Below are positions 17,291 to 25,887 of a DNA stretch of 64,000 nt, piece by piece. The notes below the pieces were generated by a model. That model was given only the letters and a program-made list of their open reading frames with translations, was not told the DNA's origin and searched no databases. The position numbers and the translations under genes were made by a program. The DNA is taken from assembly GCA_005788175.1 (NCBI GenBank), contig SXYX01000008.1, positions 25,125 to 89,124 on the forward strand, given 5' to 3'. The stretch comes from Acidobacteriota bacterium. Its GTDB lineage: Bacteria; Acidobacteriota; Holophagae; Holophagales; Holophagaceae. The stretch's first letter is position 1, and each line of letters begins with the position of its first letter.

Positions 17291-17833
17291 TTACTTGGGA
17301 ATAGGGTATTTAACTACGTCAAATTTAGGGGGGGGTTTCCACGGGCAAATATCCCAAGAATTAGCGATAATTCCTGATTTTCCTCCGGATTTAAACAACA
17401 ATTGAATGGGTCCTAGAGTCATGGAATGGCTGACAGCTTTCAACATGTCGTATAGATTTAATAGACCTATAGTAACTCCGCTGAGTGCCTCCATTTCAAC
17501 GCCCGTCTTACCTTCGGCTTTCACGGTGACACAAAGCCATGCACGGCTATTTTTCTGGTCTAAATAGTGATCAACCTCAATACTATCGATTGATAATGAG
17601 TGACACAGTTTAATGTTCATGGATGTGGCCTTAACTCCAGCGATAGCTCCTAAGCGAGCTACTTCCCAAGGGCTCCCCTTGACGGTTGTACCTTGTGTAA
17701 GTACTTCTAAAATATCTGAAGTCAATTGTAAGTAACCTGCAGCAATAGATAGACGCAGGGTTGAATCTTTGTTGCTTACATCCACCATTTGCGGTCTGCC
17801 ATCTTGATTAAAATGCGAGAGTTTAGGGGACAT
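17291..17833 (-). CDS. moaC: Cyclic pyranopterin monophosphate synthase MoaC
   Basis: 180 residues. Recognised by MVDVSNKDSTLR near the N-terminus, the LCHSL segment, the signature GKTGVEMEALSG (about residues 108-119) and LLFKSGGKSG near the end. With MoaA it makes the first pterin intermediate of molybdenum cofactor. The start overlaps the end of the HAD gene by 11 nt. No other moa/moe gene is in the window. A C-terminal extension of about 22 residues follows the last conserved lysine, making it longer than E. coli MoaC (161). Confidence 0.9.
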   Translation of the reverse strand: MSPKLSHFNQDGRPQMVDVSNKDSTLRLSIAAGYLQLTSDILEVLTQGTTVKGSPWEVARLGAIAGVKATSMNIKLCHSLSIDSIEVDHYLDQKNSRAWLCVTVKAEGKTGVEMEALSGVTIGLLNLYDMLKAVSHSMTLGPIQLLFKSGGKSGIIANSWDICPWKPPPKFDVVKYPIPK

Positions 17834-18479
17834 AAGCCCCCAGAATATCAGAAAGATCTTTAACAGAATTGACCATAGCGATGGGTTGGGTGGTGTGCAT
17901 TAATTGGTCTCGAGTGTGAAAGCCATAAGTCACAGCGATGGATGGGACCCCCGCATTTTGAGCCATCAAGAGATCGTAAGTTGTATCACCGATCATCATG
18001 ATTTGCTCGGGAGTACATTTGAAATGATTAATGATGTTTATCAAACTTTCCGGATTCGGTTTAGGCGATTGAATATCATCGGGTGTTACATATATATCAA
18101 AGAAAGATTCCCAATGAAAGCGTTTCAATTCTCGCTCTAGTGGAGCACGCCGCTTTGAAGTTGCAAGACTCATTTTGATTCCACGATTCTGTAATTCTCT
18201 TAATAAGATTTCTATACCATCGAAGGGACGAATAAGATCTAGGTGTTCTGAATAGGGGTAGCTTCTGTAGGCTTTTATAACATCCTCAATTCTCAATCCG
18301 AGAGGCGTGAAGGTTTCAATAATACCTTCCTCTACAGGGAGGCCTACGCACGAAAGCCATTTTGTTGCCACAGAATCGGGCAGTCCCAAAACTCCTAGGG
18401 CATGTGACATTCCGGCTCGAATAAGGGGACGACTATCCGCTAGCGTCCCATCGAAATCCCATGCAATATATTTGATCAT
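17823..18479 (-). CDS. HAD hydrolase, phosphoglycolate phosphatase-like
   Basis: 218 residues. Motif I is WDFDGTLADS (nucleophile Asp plus acid-base Asp), motif II is LATSKRR, motif III lysine is in SPKPNPES and motif IV is MIGDTTYDLLMA. An alpha-helical cap between motifs I and II places it in subfamily I with Gph/PgmB-like phosphatases. Substrate unknown; phosphoglycolate or pyrophosphate are typical. Start at the ATG at 18479, where the DFDGT strand begins within eight residues. Eight nt after the transporter gene, so likely the same transcript. Confidence 0.82.
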   Translation of the reverse strand: MIKYIAWDFDGTLADSRPLIRAGMSHALGVLGLPDSVATKWLSCVGLPVEEGIIETFTPLGLRIEDVIKAYRSYPYSEHLDLIRPFDGIEILLRELQNRGIKMSLATSKRRAPLERELKRFHWESFFDIYVTPDDIQSPKPNPESLINIINHFKCTPEQIMMIGDTTYDLLMAQNAGVPSIAVTYGFHTRDQLMHTTQPIAMVNSVKDLSDILGAYVP

Positions 18480-18486
18480 CAATGAT

Positions 18487-19818
18487 TCAGGTTTTCTCGG
18501 ATACTTCAGGCTGACCCAAGACTCCTTCCCACTTTGCAATGACAACAGTTGCTAATCCATTGCCCATAACATTGATACCCGTTCGAGCCATATCCATAAT
18601 TTCATCAACGGCTAGTAACATTGCAATGCCGGCTTCGCCTGGAAGATTAAAACTAGCGATTGTCGCCGCAATAATAACCAATGTTGCTCTGGGAACTCCT
18701 GCAACTCCTTTTGAAGTTAACATAAAAGCGAAAACCATCATTAGTTGGGATTGCCAAGACATAACAGGAAAAGAAATTGGATCTGCTGTGTGTGCCGCTT
18801 GTGCAATCGTCAAACTCGCCAAGACAAGATAAAGAGTTGAACCATCAAGATTAAAACTATAGCCAGTTGGAATAACAAATGATGCTACGCGCCTAGGTAC
18901 CCCAAATCGGATCATGGATTCTAGTAATTTCGGTAGGGCTGATTCTGAACTTGCTGTTGAAAAGGCCGTAATGACAGGATCACTAATAGCTTTTAGAAAT
19001 GAAAAGATCTTGATCTTACACATCCACATGATAGGTACAAATACAAATAAAAATAAAATCAGAAGAGCAAAATAAAGACTTCCAACCAGGACGCTGAACT
19101 GCTTAAGCAAGAATGCTACTGCAGGCCAACCTTGAATGAAAACACCACCAATATTTTGCCCAGCTGCCATATGACTGACGTTATAGGCCATGGCCCCAAA
19201 AACACCTAACGGAGTAAGAGCCATAACCATGTCCGTGTACTTGAACATGACTTGAGCCACGGAATCGAAGAAGGCTAGTACCGGTTTCCCTCTTTCTCCT
19301 ATTCGAGTAAGCGCTAAGCCAAATAAAACAGCGAAAATAACAACGGGTAAAATATCACCTTCTACGGCATGTTTGTAAAAGTTGGATGGGAAAGCGTGCA
19401 GTAAAATATCCCAACCACTTTTTGCTTGGCTAAGCTTAACAGCTGATTGACCAGACAGATCGATCGGAAGATTTTTACCGGGTTGGATCCAATTAGCTAC
19501 CCCCAAACCAATAAACAGAGCTATTGTTGTCACAATCTCAAAATATAAAAGAGCCTTGCCTCCCATTCGACCTACGGCTTTGAAATCACCCGTCTGTGCA
19601 ATTCCAATAATAATCGTGCTCACTAGTAAAGGAACAATGAGGCTTTTAATTAAACTAATGAAAGCTTTCGAGAGAAATTTGAAAAATTGATAGGCCCAGG
19701 GATATTGATCGGAGGGGAAGAAGCCCCCAAGAACAATTCCCAAAATAAGCCCTATGAAAATTAAGGGAGTACTCCTGAAATACCATGGGCGCTTTGCCTT
19801 AATGAGTGAATTGTCCAT
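18487..19818 (-). CDS. Na+(H+)/dicarboxylate symporter (DAACS family, GltP/GltT-like)
   Basis: 443 residues with the eight-helix, two-hairpin architecture of glutamate/aspartate/C4-dicarboxylate carriers. The signature serine-rich hairpin (ITAFSTASSESALPKLLE), the FNLDGSTLYLVLASL motif in TM7 and the DEIMDMARTGINVMGN cation/substrate segment in TM8 are all present; the Arg in MARTGINV marks amino-acid-type (glutamate/aspartate) binding. The substrate is therefore probably aspartate/glutamate. Divergent from the small membrane protein gene, with 43 bp between the starts. Confidence 0.9.
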   Translation of the reverse strand: MDNSLIKAKRPWYFRSTPLIFIGLILGIVLGGFFPSDQYPWAYQFFKFLSKAFISLIKSLIVPLLVSTIIIGIAQTGDFKAVGRMGGKALLYFEIVTTIALFIGLGVANWIQPGKNLPIDLSGQSAVKLSQAKSGWDILLHAFPSNFYKHAVEGDILPVVIFAVLFGLALTRIGERGKPVLAFFDSVAQVMFKYTDMVMALTPLGVFGAMAYNVSHMAAGQNIGGVFIQGWPAVAFLLKQFSVLVGSLYFALLILFLFVFVPIMWMCKIKIFSFLKAISDPVITAFSTASSESALPKLLESMIRFGVPRRVASFVIPTGYSFNLDGSTLYLVLASLTIAQAAHTADPISFPVMSWQSQLMMVFAFMLTSKGVAGVPRATLVIIAATIASFNLPGEAGIAMLLAVDEIMDMARTGINVMGNGLATVVIAKWEGVLGQPEVSEKT

Positions 19819-19861
19819 ATCCCTAGTTTCGCATAAAGCTTTTTTCCGTCAGAATAGAATA

Positions 19862-20248
19862 ATGAAAAAAATCCCTGATATTGATGATCCAGGAGGCTGG
19901 AGATGGGTTCTCGTGGCTCTGCTCTTACTGGAGAGACTCTCCGCAAAATATGGATTTCCCTTAGATGACACTTGGCGAAACGTCGCTGCATGGGAATTCA
20001 CCTTCTCAAACTTATGGACTTGGTCTGGCCTTATTCCTCTCCCCTTTTTACTGCTTAAAAAAAGAAGTGGTGGCTGGTTATGCGCACTTTCAACGACCTT
20101 GCTGTTAATACGAACCTGTATTCCTCTAGCCGGTGAGTACCCTGCCACAGGGGCTGTTTGGACTTTATTCCCTATTGCTTTATCGATGACATTTATTTTT
20201 TTATATGACCAATCTTTTTGGCCAATTGATAAAAGGAATACGCGTTAA
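19862..20248 (+). CDS. Small multi-pass membrane protein of unknown function
   Basis: 128 residues with four likely membrane segments (about 14-30, 45-62, 66-86, 94-113). I do not recognise the family. The ATG at 19862 is preferred: the frame is open upstream but that part lies antisense to the start of the transporter gene, and the segment before the ATG is not membrane-like. The ribosome site is weak. It precedes the desaturase gene by 33 nt and may be co-transcribed with it. Confidence 0.55.
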   Translation: MKKIPDIDDPGGWRWVLVALLLLERLSAKYGFPLDDTWRNVAAWEFTFSNLWTWSGLIPLPFLLLKKRSGGWLCALSTTLLLIRTCIPLAGEYPATGAVWTLFPIALSMTFIFLYDQSFWPIDKRNTR

Positions 20249-20281
20249 TATTGAGCCTCAACCTTATTTTATAGAGAGTAT

Positions 20282-21412
20282 ATGAATAGTCGTTGGAATC
20301 TACTTAATACTTATTTCCTTTTGGGGACCTTAATTGCTTCTATTGTTTTGGTTCCTCTTCATCTGTATCTAAACGGATGGGTGTGGTCTGAATGGGTAGC
20401 CTGCCTTATCATGGTCTTTCTCATTGGCACATCTATCAGCGCAGGCTATCATCGCCTCTTTGCTCATCGATCTTATAGAGCATCGGCTCCTATTCGTCTA
20501 GCATGGCTCATCATGGGCGCGGCAAGTTTTCAAAATTCAGCTTTGAAATGGGCAAGCGATCACCGTATCCACCACCAATTCTCCGAAGACACAGAAAAGG
20601 ATCCTTACCCAATTTCTAAAGGGTTTTGGCATGCGCATTGGGTGTGGGTCATGCAGGGCGAGGAAAGATCTATTACTGGTGTCGGCGATCTTGAAAAAGA
20701 TCCTCTCGTAATGTGGCAACATCGAAATCACTTTCTAGTTGGGGGTGCCTTTGCGATTCTTCCCCTTGTATATGGAGTAGCAACGGGTAATTTTTGGGGC
20801 CATCTCATTGTTGCAGTCTTGTTTCGTATTGTTCTCAGCCACCACACTACCTTTCTTATCAACTCTATGGCTCATTGGTATGGATCAAATACTTATTCGA
20901 ATCGAGAAACTGCCAAAGATAATTTTCTACTAGCTCCCATCACTTTTGGAGAGGGTTTCCATAATTTCCACCATACGTGGCAATGGGATTATCGTAATGG
21001 CGCACGATGGTACCAGTGGGACTCGACTAAATGGATTTTAAAATGCTTGAGCTGGACGAAACTTATCGGTGATTTAAGAACCGTCTCTTTTGTTGAAATG
21101 GAAAAGGCTAAGGTGATAGCACTTCAGGAGCGTCTATTGGTCAAACTATCCAACACTAAACCTGATTTAAAACAGTCTCTTGAGAATAAACTCATCAATG
21201 CAAAAGAGCGTCTCTTAAATGGCTTGGTGGTGGTGGATCAATATCGAAAACAATATAAGGACTTAAAGGCCCAGTCCAAAAAAGATCCTCTTACATTTGC
21301 TCAAAGCAAAGTTGATTGGAGTCTCAGGTTATCTAAAGAAAAACAAGCTTTACGATCCGCATGGCAGCAGTGGCATGAGGTTAAAAGGGAAATACAGGTC
21401 AACCTTGGATAG
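20282..21412 (+). CDS. Acyl-CoA/acyl-lipid delta-9-type fatty acid desaturase with coiled-coil tail
   Basis: 376 residues. Residues 1-260 are a membrane desaturase with the three histidine boxes that hold the di-iron centre: HRLFAHR (about 58-64), HRIHHQF (about 95-101) and HNFHHTW (about 228-234), plus four membrane helices. Residues about 270-376 are a Lys/Glu/Gln-rich predicted coiled coil, not part of the usual core. It should introduce a double bond into membrane lipid acyl chains with O2, so the cell meets oxygen at least sometimes. GAGAG lies just before the ATG. Confidence 0.9.
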   Translation: MNSRWNLLNTYFLLGTLIASIVLVPLHLYLNGWVWSEWVACLIMVFLIGTSISAGYHRLFAHRSYRASAPIRLAWLIMGAASFQNSALKWASDHRIHHQFSEDTEKDPYPISKGFWHAHWVWVMQGEERSITGVGDLEKDPLVMWQHRNHFLVGGAFAILPLVYGVATGNFWGHLIVAVLFRIVLSHHTTFLINSMAHWYGSNTYSNRETAKDNFLLAPITFGEGFHNFHHTWQWDYRNGARWYQWDSTKWILKCLSWTKLIGDLRTVSFVEMEKAKVIALQERLLVKLSNTKPDLKQSLENKLINAKERLLNGLVVVDQYRKQYKDLKAQSKKDPLTFAQSKVDWSLRLSKEKQALRSAWQQWHEVKREIQVNLG

Positions 21413-21475
21413 CCGGTAGTTTAGATCCTAGGTACATTGTGGGATTATTAAGTGTGAGAAGCCAAGGAGGTGTCT

Positions 21476-22888
21476 ATGGCCCAATTTGATTTGATCGTTA
21501 TTGGTTCAGGTCCAGGAGGTTATGTAGCGGCCATACGTGCAGCCCAGTTAGGTCTCTATACAGCATTAGTTGAAAAAGATTCTGGGCTCGGGGGCACTTG
21601 CTTATGGAGGGGCTGTATCCCCGCCAAGACCTGGCTAGAAAGTGCCCATCGATATGAGCAAATGGCTACATTGAGTGAGTTTGGGATCGCAGATGTCGAT
21701 ACCTCTAAGATGAAAGCTGACTTGAATGCAATCATTGCGCGCAAGAGCAAAATTGTGAACAAGAATGCCAAAGGTATTGAATTTCTAATGAAGAAAAACA
21801 AAATTACCCTACTTAAAGGTTTCGGAAAGTTAATGGGCTCAGGAAGAGTTGAAGTCAAAGGCGAGACAACTGAAATATATACGGCCAAAAAAATAATCCT
21901 TGCAACAGGATCGGTACCACGTGAACTTCCTGGACTTGAAGCCGACGGCCAATCTATCTTGAATAGCGATCACATCCTCGATCTCAATATTTTACCTTCT
22001 CACTTAGTAATCCTTGGTGGAGGAGCTATTGGTGTTGAATTCGCTTCAACATTTGCTCGTCTAGGTGCAAAGGTTACCCTTGTTGAAATAGCAGATCGTC
22101 TGTTACCCATCGAAGACGAATCAATTGGAGTTGAGCTATCTAAAATATTCACACGATCTTATAAAATTGACTGCAAAGTAAAAACAAAAATTACGTCTGT
22201 AGAAAAGAAAGATGGGTCGGTTTTGTGTAAACTTTCAGGAGAAACTAAAGAACAAATTAAGGCGAGCCATGTTCTAATTGCTGCAGGTCGGACGCCTGTG
22301 ACATCTAAAATCGGTCTTGAATCAACTCGTGCTAGAACCGAAAAGGGTTATGTCGAAGTTAATGAGTTCATGCTAACCGCAGAGGAAGGCCTTTATGCCA
22401 TAGGAGATATTGTGAATACACCTTGGCTCGCGCACGTTGCCTCTGATGAGGGAATTCTGGCGGCAGAGCATGCAGCTAAATCTTTAGGTAAAGCCATTGA
22501 GCCGCATCCAATCAACTATGTCCGAGTCCCAAGTTGTGTATACTCCGACCCCGAAATAGGCTGTATTGGACTTTCGGAGCAAAAAGCAAAGGACCTGGGT
22601 TATCCGGTAACCGTGGGTCAATTCCCTTTTATGCCCATGGCAAAAGCGAATATCGTAGGTGAACCACATGGTTTCATCAAAATCGTTTCAGAATCTAAGT
22701 ATGGAGAAATCCTGGGTATTCATATTATTGGTCCAAAAGCTACCGAGTTAATTGCATCTTCTGTTGCCCTTATGGCGGGTGATGTGACAGTTCAGGCTTT
22801 AATCCACACCATGTATCCTCATCCGACACTCAACGAAGCGTTCCCTGAAGCGGCTCGAGCTGTGCATAAACAATCAATTAACATATAG
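21476..22888 (+). CDS. lpdA: Dihydrolipoamide dehydrogenase
   Basis: 470 residues. FAD site VIGSGPGGYVAAIRAAQLG, redox disulfide GGTCLWRGCIPAK (usual form CLNVGCIPSK, so the spacer and last Ser differ but both cysteines are there), NAD site ILGGGAIGVEFAS, AIGDIV second FAD motif, and the C-terminal HTMYPHPTLNEAF with the catalytic His-Glu pair. E3 subunit of pyruvate/2-oxoglutarate dehydrogenase or glycine cleavage. ATG at 21476 has a perfect AAGGAGG 5 nt upstream; a GTG two codons earlier overlaps that site. No E1/E2 gene lies nearby, so it is probably shared by several complexes. Confidence 0.92.
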   Translation: MAQFDLIVIGSGPGGYVAAIRAAQLGLYTALVEKDSGLGGTCLWRGCIPAKTWLESAHRYEQMATLSEFGIADVDTSKMKADLNAIIARKSKIVNKNAKGIEFLMKKNKITLLKGFGKLMGSGRVEVKGETTEIYTAKKIILATGSVPRELPGLEADGQSILNSDHILDLNILPSHLVILGGGAIGVEFASTFARLGAKVTLVEIADRLLPIEDESIGVELSKIFTRSYKIDCKVKTKITSVEKKDGSVLCKLSGETKEQIKASHVLIAAGRTPVTSKIGLESTRARTEKGYVEVNEFMLTAEEGLYAIGDIVNTPWLAHVASDEGILAAEHAAKSLGKAIEPHPINYVRVPSCVYSDPEIGCIGLSEQKAKDLGYPVTVGQFPFMPMAKANIVGEPHGFIKIVSESKYGEILGIHIIGPKATELIASSVALMAGDVTVQALIHTMYPHPTLNEAFPEAARAVHKQSINI

Positions 22889-22900
22889 TAGACTAGATCT

Positions 22901-23350
22901 ATGTTGCATTGGTCTCAGCCTTCGATCACTTGCCAGCAATGGCTTCACAATTATGCGAGCGACCATCGTCATCCCACGAACCATGTGATTCATTGCTTTG
23001 GGATCCCCTTAATCTATATGTCTTTGGTGGGTCTTCTTAACACAGTAGACCTCAATGGCTACAGGCTTGGTAATTTAGGCTTAATTGGAGTCGTAATTTT
23101 CTATCTCATACACGATGCCAAGGCCTCTATAGGCTTGGGCTTCTTTATGCTTGTGTCAAGTTGGATCTCCGGTTTAATCGGATGGATTTCATGGGGATTG
23201 ATCTTTATTTTGTCATGGGCGATTCAGATCATTGGGCATCGCGTATACGACAAAAATAATCCTTCAACTTATAAAAGCCTTATCTATCTCTTGGTAGCTC
23301 CTCTTTACCTGATCAGCCCTTGGATTCATAAGCGTCGAACAGAGTCTTAG
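22901..23350 (+). CDS. Mpo1-like (DUF962) membrane protein
   Basis: 149 residues. The N-terminal half has the DUF962/YGL010w signature HRHPTNHVIHCFGIPLIY with the conserved H-x3-N-x3-H pattern, followed by four hydrophobic segments. Yeast Mpo1 is an iron-dependent dioxygenase for alpha-oxidation of 2-hydroxy fatty acids; whether bacterial members do the same is unknown. It follows lpdA by 12 nt and lies near a desaturase, which is compatible with lipid metabolism. Confidence 0.75.
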   Translation: MLHWSQPSITCQQWLHNYASDHRHPTNHVIHCFGIPLIYMSLVGLLNTVDLNGYRLGNLGLIGVVIFYLIHDAKASIGLGFFMLVSSWISGLIGWISWGLIFILSWAIQIIGHRVYDKNNPSTYKSLIYLLVAPLYLISPWIHKRRTES

Positions 23351-23459
23351 TCCGAAATAAAATGAATAAACGAAGCTTACATCACTCGAACCTAAATATG
23401 GTACTAGGAATTTATTTAGAATATGAAGCTTTCGCTAATGAAGTAAATTGGAGTTTATT

Positions 23460-23987
23460 TTGAAATTTAGGCCTATTGTAGAGACCGAAATTAAGTTTAG
23501 GGTACCAAGTGTCCAAGAGGCTAGAAAGCAACTACGCACTTTAGATTTCCAAATTCTTGTCAAGATGCAGAATGAAAAAACGGTCATTTGGGATAAGCAA
23601 GGATCGCTTAAGGAAACAGATTGTGTATTGCGACTGAGAGACTATAACAAAAAAACAACTTTGACCTTTAAGCAAGCTAAAGTAAAACACCCTTATTTAA
23701 AAATCCGTCCCGAGGCGCAGACGATTGTCGATGATCGACAGAATACAGAGCAAATTCTGATTTGGCTTGGCTTTGAGCCTGTTATGACGATGGTTAAGAA
23801 TCGTGAAATTTGGCAGCGTTCGGAGCTTATTGCTTGTTTGGATGAAACACCTTTTGGTTCATTTATGGAACTTGAGGGAGAGCCTCATGCAATTAAACTT
23901 GCTATGGAAACTCTTTGCACTGATAACTCGCGTATAGAGTCCAGGGGCTATCCTAGTTTATTCAAAGCACACGCCGTCAGAGATTAA
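23460..23987 (+). CDS. CYTH domain protein (class IV adenylate cyclase/thiamine-triphosphatase-like)
   Basis: About 175 residues. The defining ExExK motif is ETEIKFRV near the N-terminus; alternating charged strands follow (VLRLRDYNKKTTLTFKQ, and LDETPFGSFMELEG, typical of the triphosphate tunnel). It resembles CyaB-type members that act on triphosphates or make cAMP; function cannot be fixed by sequence. No ATG fits: TTG at 23460 with GGAG 6 nt upstream is the likeliest start, with TTG at 23448 an alternative. A bidirectional terminator lies 100 nt downstream. Confidence 0.78.
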   Translation: MKFRPIVETEIKFRVPSVQEARKQLRTLDFQILVKMQNEKTVIWDKQGSLKETDCVLRLRDYNKKTTLTFKQAKVKHPYLKIRPEAQTIVDDRQNTEQILIWLGFEPVMTMVKNREIWQRSELIACLDETPFGSFMELEGEPHAIKLAMETLCTDNSRIESRGYPSLFKAHAVRD

Positions 23988-24088
23988 TTTTATAGGTATC
24001 CAACATAATCTGTAAGCATTTCTCCCAAGACCCTTTCAATCTTGATTCCTTTTGAATTTGATTACTGATAAAAAACATTTTTAGGAAC

Positions 24089-24114
24089 ACAAAAGGCCCG
24101 ATTGGGCCTTTTGT
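24089..24114. terminator. Bidirectional rho-independent terminator
   Basis: Eleven-bp perfect stem (ACAAAAGGCCC / GGGCCTTTTGT) with a GATT loop at 24100-24103 and T-rich tails on both strands. It serves the CYTH gene (plus) and the 53-residue gene (minus). The rest of 23988-24156 shows nothing else. Confidence 0.85.
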
Positions 24115-24156
24115 TGTCTTGATGTATGTCGTTTTGTGTCTTTAAAATCGCAAAGA

Positions 24157-24318
24157 CTACTTCTTACCTAAGGTGTCTTGCCAACGGGCAGCGGCTAGAC
24201 CTAATATGGCTAGAAACATCCCTTTTTCTGGCGGAAGACCAAAACCTGCAAAACTAGCGAGCGCTATTGCGTAGGCGGCGTGCTCTAAGACACTAAGTAG
24301 TTTTAAAACATTTTCCAT
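24157..24318 (-). CDS. Small hydrophobic protein (53 aa), unknown
   Basis: A 53-residue reading frame, MENVLKLLSVLEHAAYAIAL at the start, ending RWQDTLGKK. It has a good AAGGAG site (24326-24331) 7 nt before the ATG and a terminator 43 nt after the stop, so it looks like a complete one-gene unit. Residues about 5-25 and 35-46 are hydrophobic and separated by a GLPPEKG turn, suggesting a small helical hairpin at the membrane. No family recognised. It lies downstream of rplQ on the same strand, separated from it by two inverted repeats. Confidence 0.7.
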   Translation of the reverse strand: MENVLKLLSVLEHAAYAIALASFAGFGLPPEKGMFLAILGLAAARWQDTLGKK

Positions 24319-24344
24319 AAAATATCTCCTTGGGATGGATCCCT

Positions 24345-24399
24345 AAAAAAAGATAACACACATAATCTCTCAAGCGTATGTTGAGAGAAAATTATGTGT
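24345..24399 (-). terminator. Inverted repeat followed by T-run (terminator or operator)
   Basis: ACACATAAT-CTCTCAA (24358-24373) pairs with TTGAGAG-(aaa)-ATTATGTGT (24381-24399), 9+7 bp with a three-base bulge and a 7-nt loop. On the minus strand the stem is followed after six bases by seven Ts (24345-24351). It could end the rplQ transcript, or act on expression of the 53-residue gene 27 nt downstream. Confidence 0.5.
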
Positions 24400-24427
24400 A
24401 AATTACTTGTTGAATCTTTACTCCTAT

Positions 24428-24469
24428 AACGCTACAAAGGCCCAAATAAATATGGGCCTTTGTAGCGTT
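24428..24469 (-). terminator. Long hairpin after rplQ
   Basis: A perfect 17-bp stem (arms 24428-24444 and 24453-24469, AACGCTACAAAGGCCCA) with an 8-nt AT loop, 13 nt after the rplQ stop. No T-run follows on either strand, so it may be a processing or mRNA-end stabilising structure rather than a classical terminator; together with the next repeat it likely ends the ribosomal transcript. Confidence 0.6.
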
Positions 24470-24482
24470 TCTACACCTATAC

Positions 24483-24881
24483 TTAATCGGCTTTTTCTTC
24501 CTTAACAACCTCAGCCGGCAAAGCGTAATCTACTAGTTCAACCAAAGCTACATCTGCTGCATCACCGAGCCGATGTGATCCTTTAATAATACGGGTATAC
24601 CCCCCAGGACGATTTTGGAATCGACTTATGAAATCTGAACCAAATATTTTTTTTACGACTTCTTTATTTCCTAAACGAGAGAGAGCTAGCCGACGATTGG
24701 CTACGGTGTCTTCTTTCGCTAAGGTAATGAAGGGTTCAATAAAAATACGTAATTCTTTAGCTTTAGGTAGGGTAGTTTCAATACGCTCATATTTTATAAG
24801 CGCAATTGCTAAATCTTTCATCAAAGCCTTGCGCAGATTACTTCCTCGACCCAGACGACGACCTGCCATATTGTGACGCAT
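24483..24881 (-). CDS. rplQ: 50S ribosomal protein L17
   Basis: 132 residues, usual length plus a short acidic tail. Begins MRHNMAGRRLGRGSNLRKAL, the L17 hallmark, with GGYTRI later. Located at the peptide exit tunnel side of the large subunit. Last gene of the alpha-operon part, 24 nt after rpoA, and followed by hairpins. Confidence 0.97.
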   Translation of the reverse strand: MRHNMAGRRLGRGSNLRKALMKDLAIALIKYERIETTLPKAKELRIFIEPFITLAKEDTVANRRLALSRLGNKEVVKKIFGSDFISRFQNRPGGYTRIIKGSHRLGDAADVALVELVDYALPAEVVKEEKAD

Positions 24882-24905
24882 AACAACTCCAGAATATTAA
24901 AACTT

Positions 24906-25874
24906 TTAAACTTCTGTTTCTAAACGCATACCAAGAGAAAGACCAATTCGACTAAGTTCATCCTTGATTTCTTGCAAAGATTTCTTGCCAAAATTCTTTG
25001 TTTTCATCAACTCGGATTCTGTTCGAACAACGAGATCTCCAATGGTAGAAATCATGGCGTTTCGTAAACAATTATTGGCTCGTACAGATAGTTCAAGTTC
25101 TTCAACAGGTTTACTAAGCCAAGAATTACTTTCGGCTGCTAACGTAGCAGGGGCCGATTCAATTTCTTGGAAATCTTCGTCCTGTCGAACAAAAACCAAG
25201 TAGTGTTCGCGGAGAATCATTGAAGCATCCGATAGGGCTTCACGAGGTGACACAGTTCCGTTGGTCCAAATCTGAAGGACTAATTTTTCATAATCAGTAC
25301 TCTGACCTACACGGGCAGGTTCGATCATGTAATTAACTCTCGTAATCGGGCTATGATTGGTATCCATCGGAATATATCCCAGTCCGAAACTATCGTTGTG
25401 ATTGCGATCCGCCGAAATAAACCCTCGACCTGAGCTCACGATCATTTCAACTTCGAGTTCTCCATCTATACCAAGAGTAGCGATATAAATATCGTTATCG
25501 AGTATCTCAACGTTCTGGTTTGTCTGGATAGCAGAAGATTTAATCACACCTTCACCTTTGGCAGATAGCGTGATTTTTTGTGATTCAGATCCATGAAGTC
25601 GAAGAGGAATAGTTCGAAGATTTAAAAGAATATTAGTGACATCTTCGTGGATGCCTTGAAGTGTTGAGAATTCGTGCTGAACACCTTTGATCTTGACGTT
25701 TGTAATGCCTGCGCCTTGAATAGAGCTCAAAAGCACGCGTCGTAAACTATGTCCGACCGTAGTAGCAAAACCCCGTTCAAAAGGAAAAGCAACGAATTCG
25801 CCATACGAATCGTTCTCACCAGTCAGTGTGGTCTCAGAAAAACGAGGACGTTGAAAATCAATAAGACTTAGCAT
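24906..25874 (-). CDS. rpoA: RNA polymerase alpha subunit
   Basis: 322 residues. N-terminal dimerisation domain with [22 protein letters not shown] and [22 protein letters not shown], then a linker (about 225-245) and the C-terminal DNA/activator-binding domain with two helix-hairpin-helix elements ([34 protein letters not shown]). ATG at 25874 has AAGGGG 5 nt upstream; a GTG two codons before is the alternative. Between rpsD and rplQ, as in most bacteria. Confidence 0.97.
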   Translation of the reverse strand: MLSLIDFQRPRFSETTLTGENDSYGEFVAFPFERGFATTVGHSLRRVLLSSIQGAGITNVKIKGVQHEFSTLQGIHEDVTNILLNLRTIPLRLHGSESQKITLSAKGEGVIKSSAIQTNQNVEILDNDIYIATLGIDGELEVEMIVSSGRGFISADRNHNDSFGLGYIPMDTNHSPITRVNYMIEPARVGQSTDYEKLVLQIWTNGTVSPREALSDASMILREHYLVFVRQDEDFQEIESAPATLAAESNSWLSKPVEELELSVRANNCLRNAMISTIGDLVVRTESELMKTKNFGKKSLQEIKDELSRIGLSLGMRLETEV

Positions 25875-25887
25875 GGGCACCCCTTAG

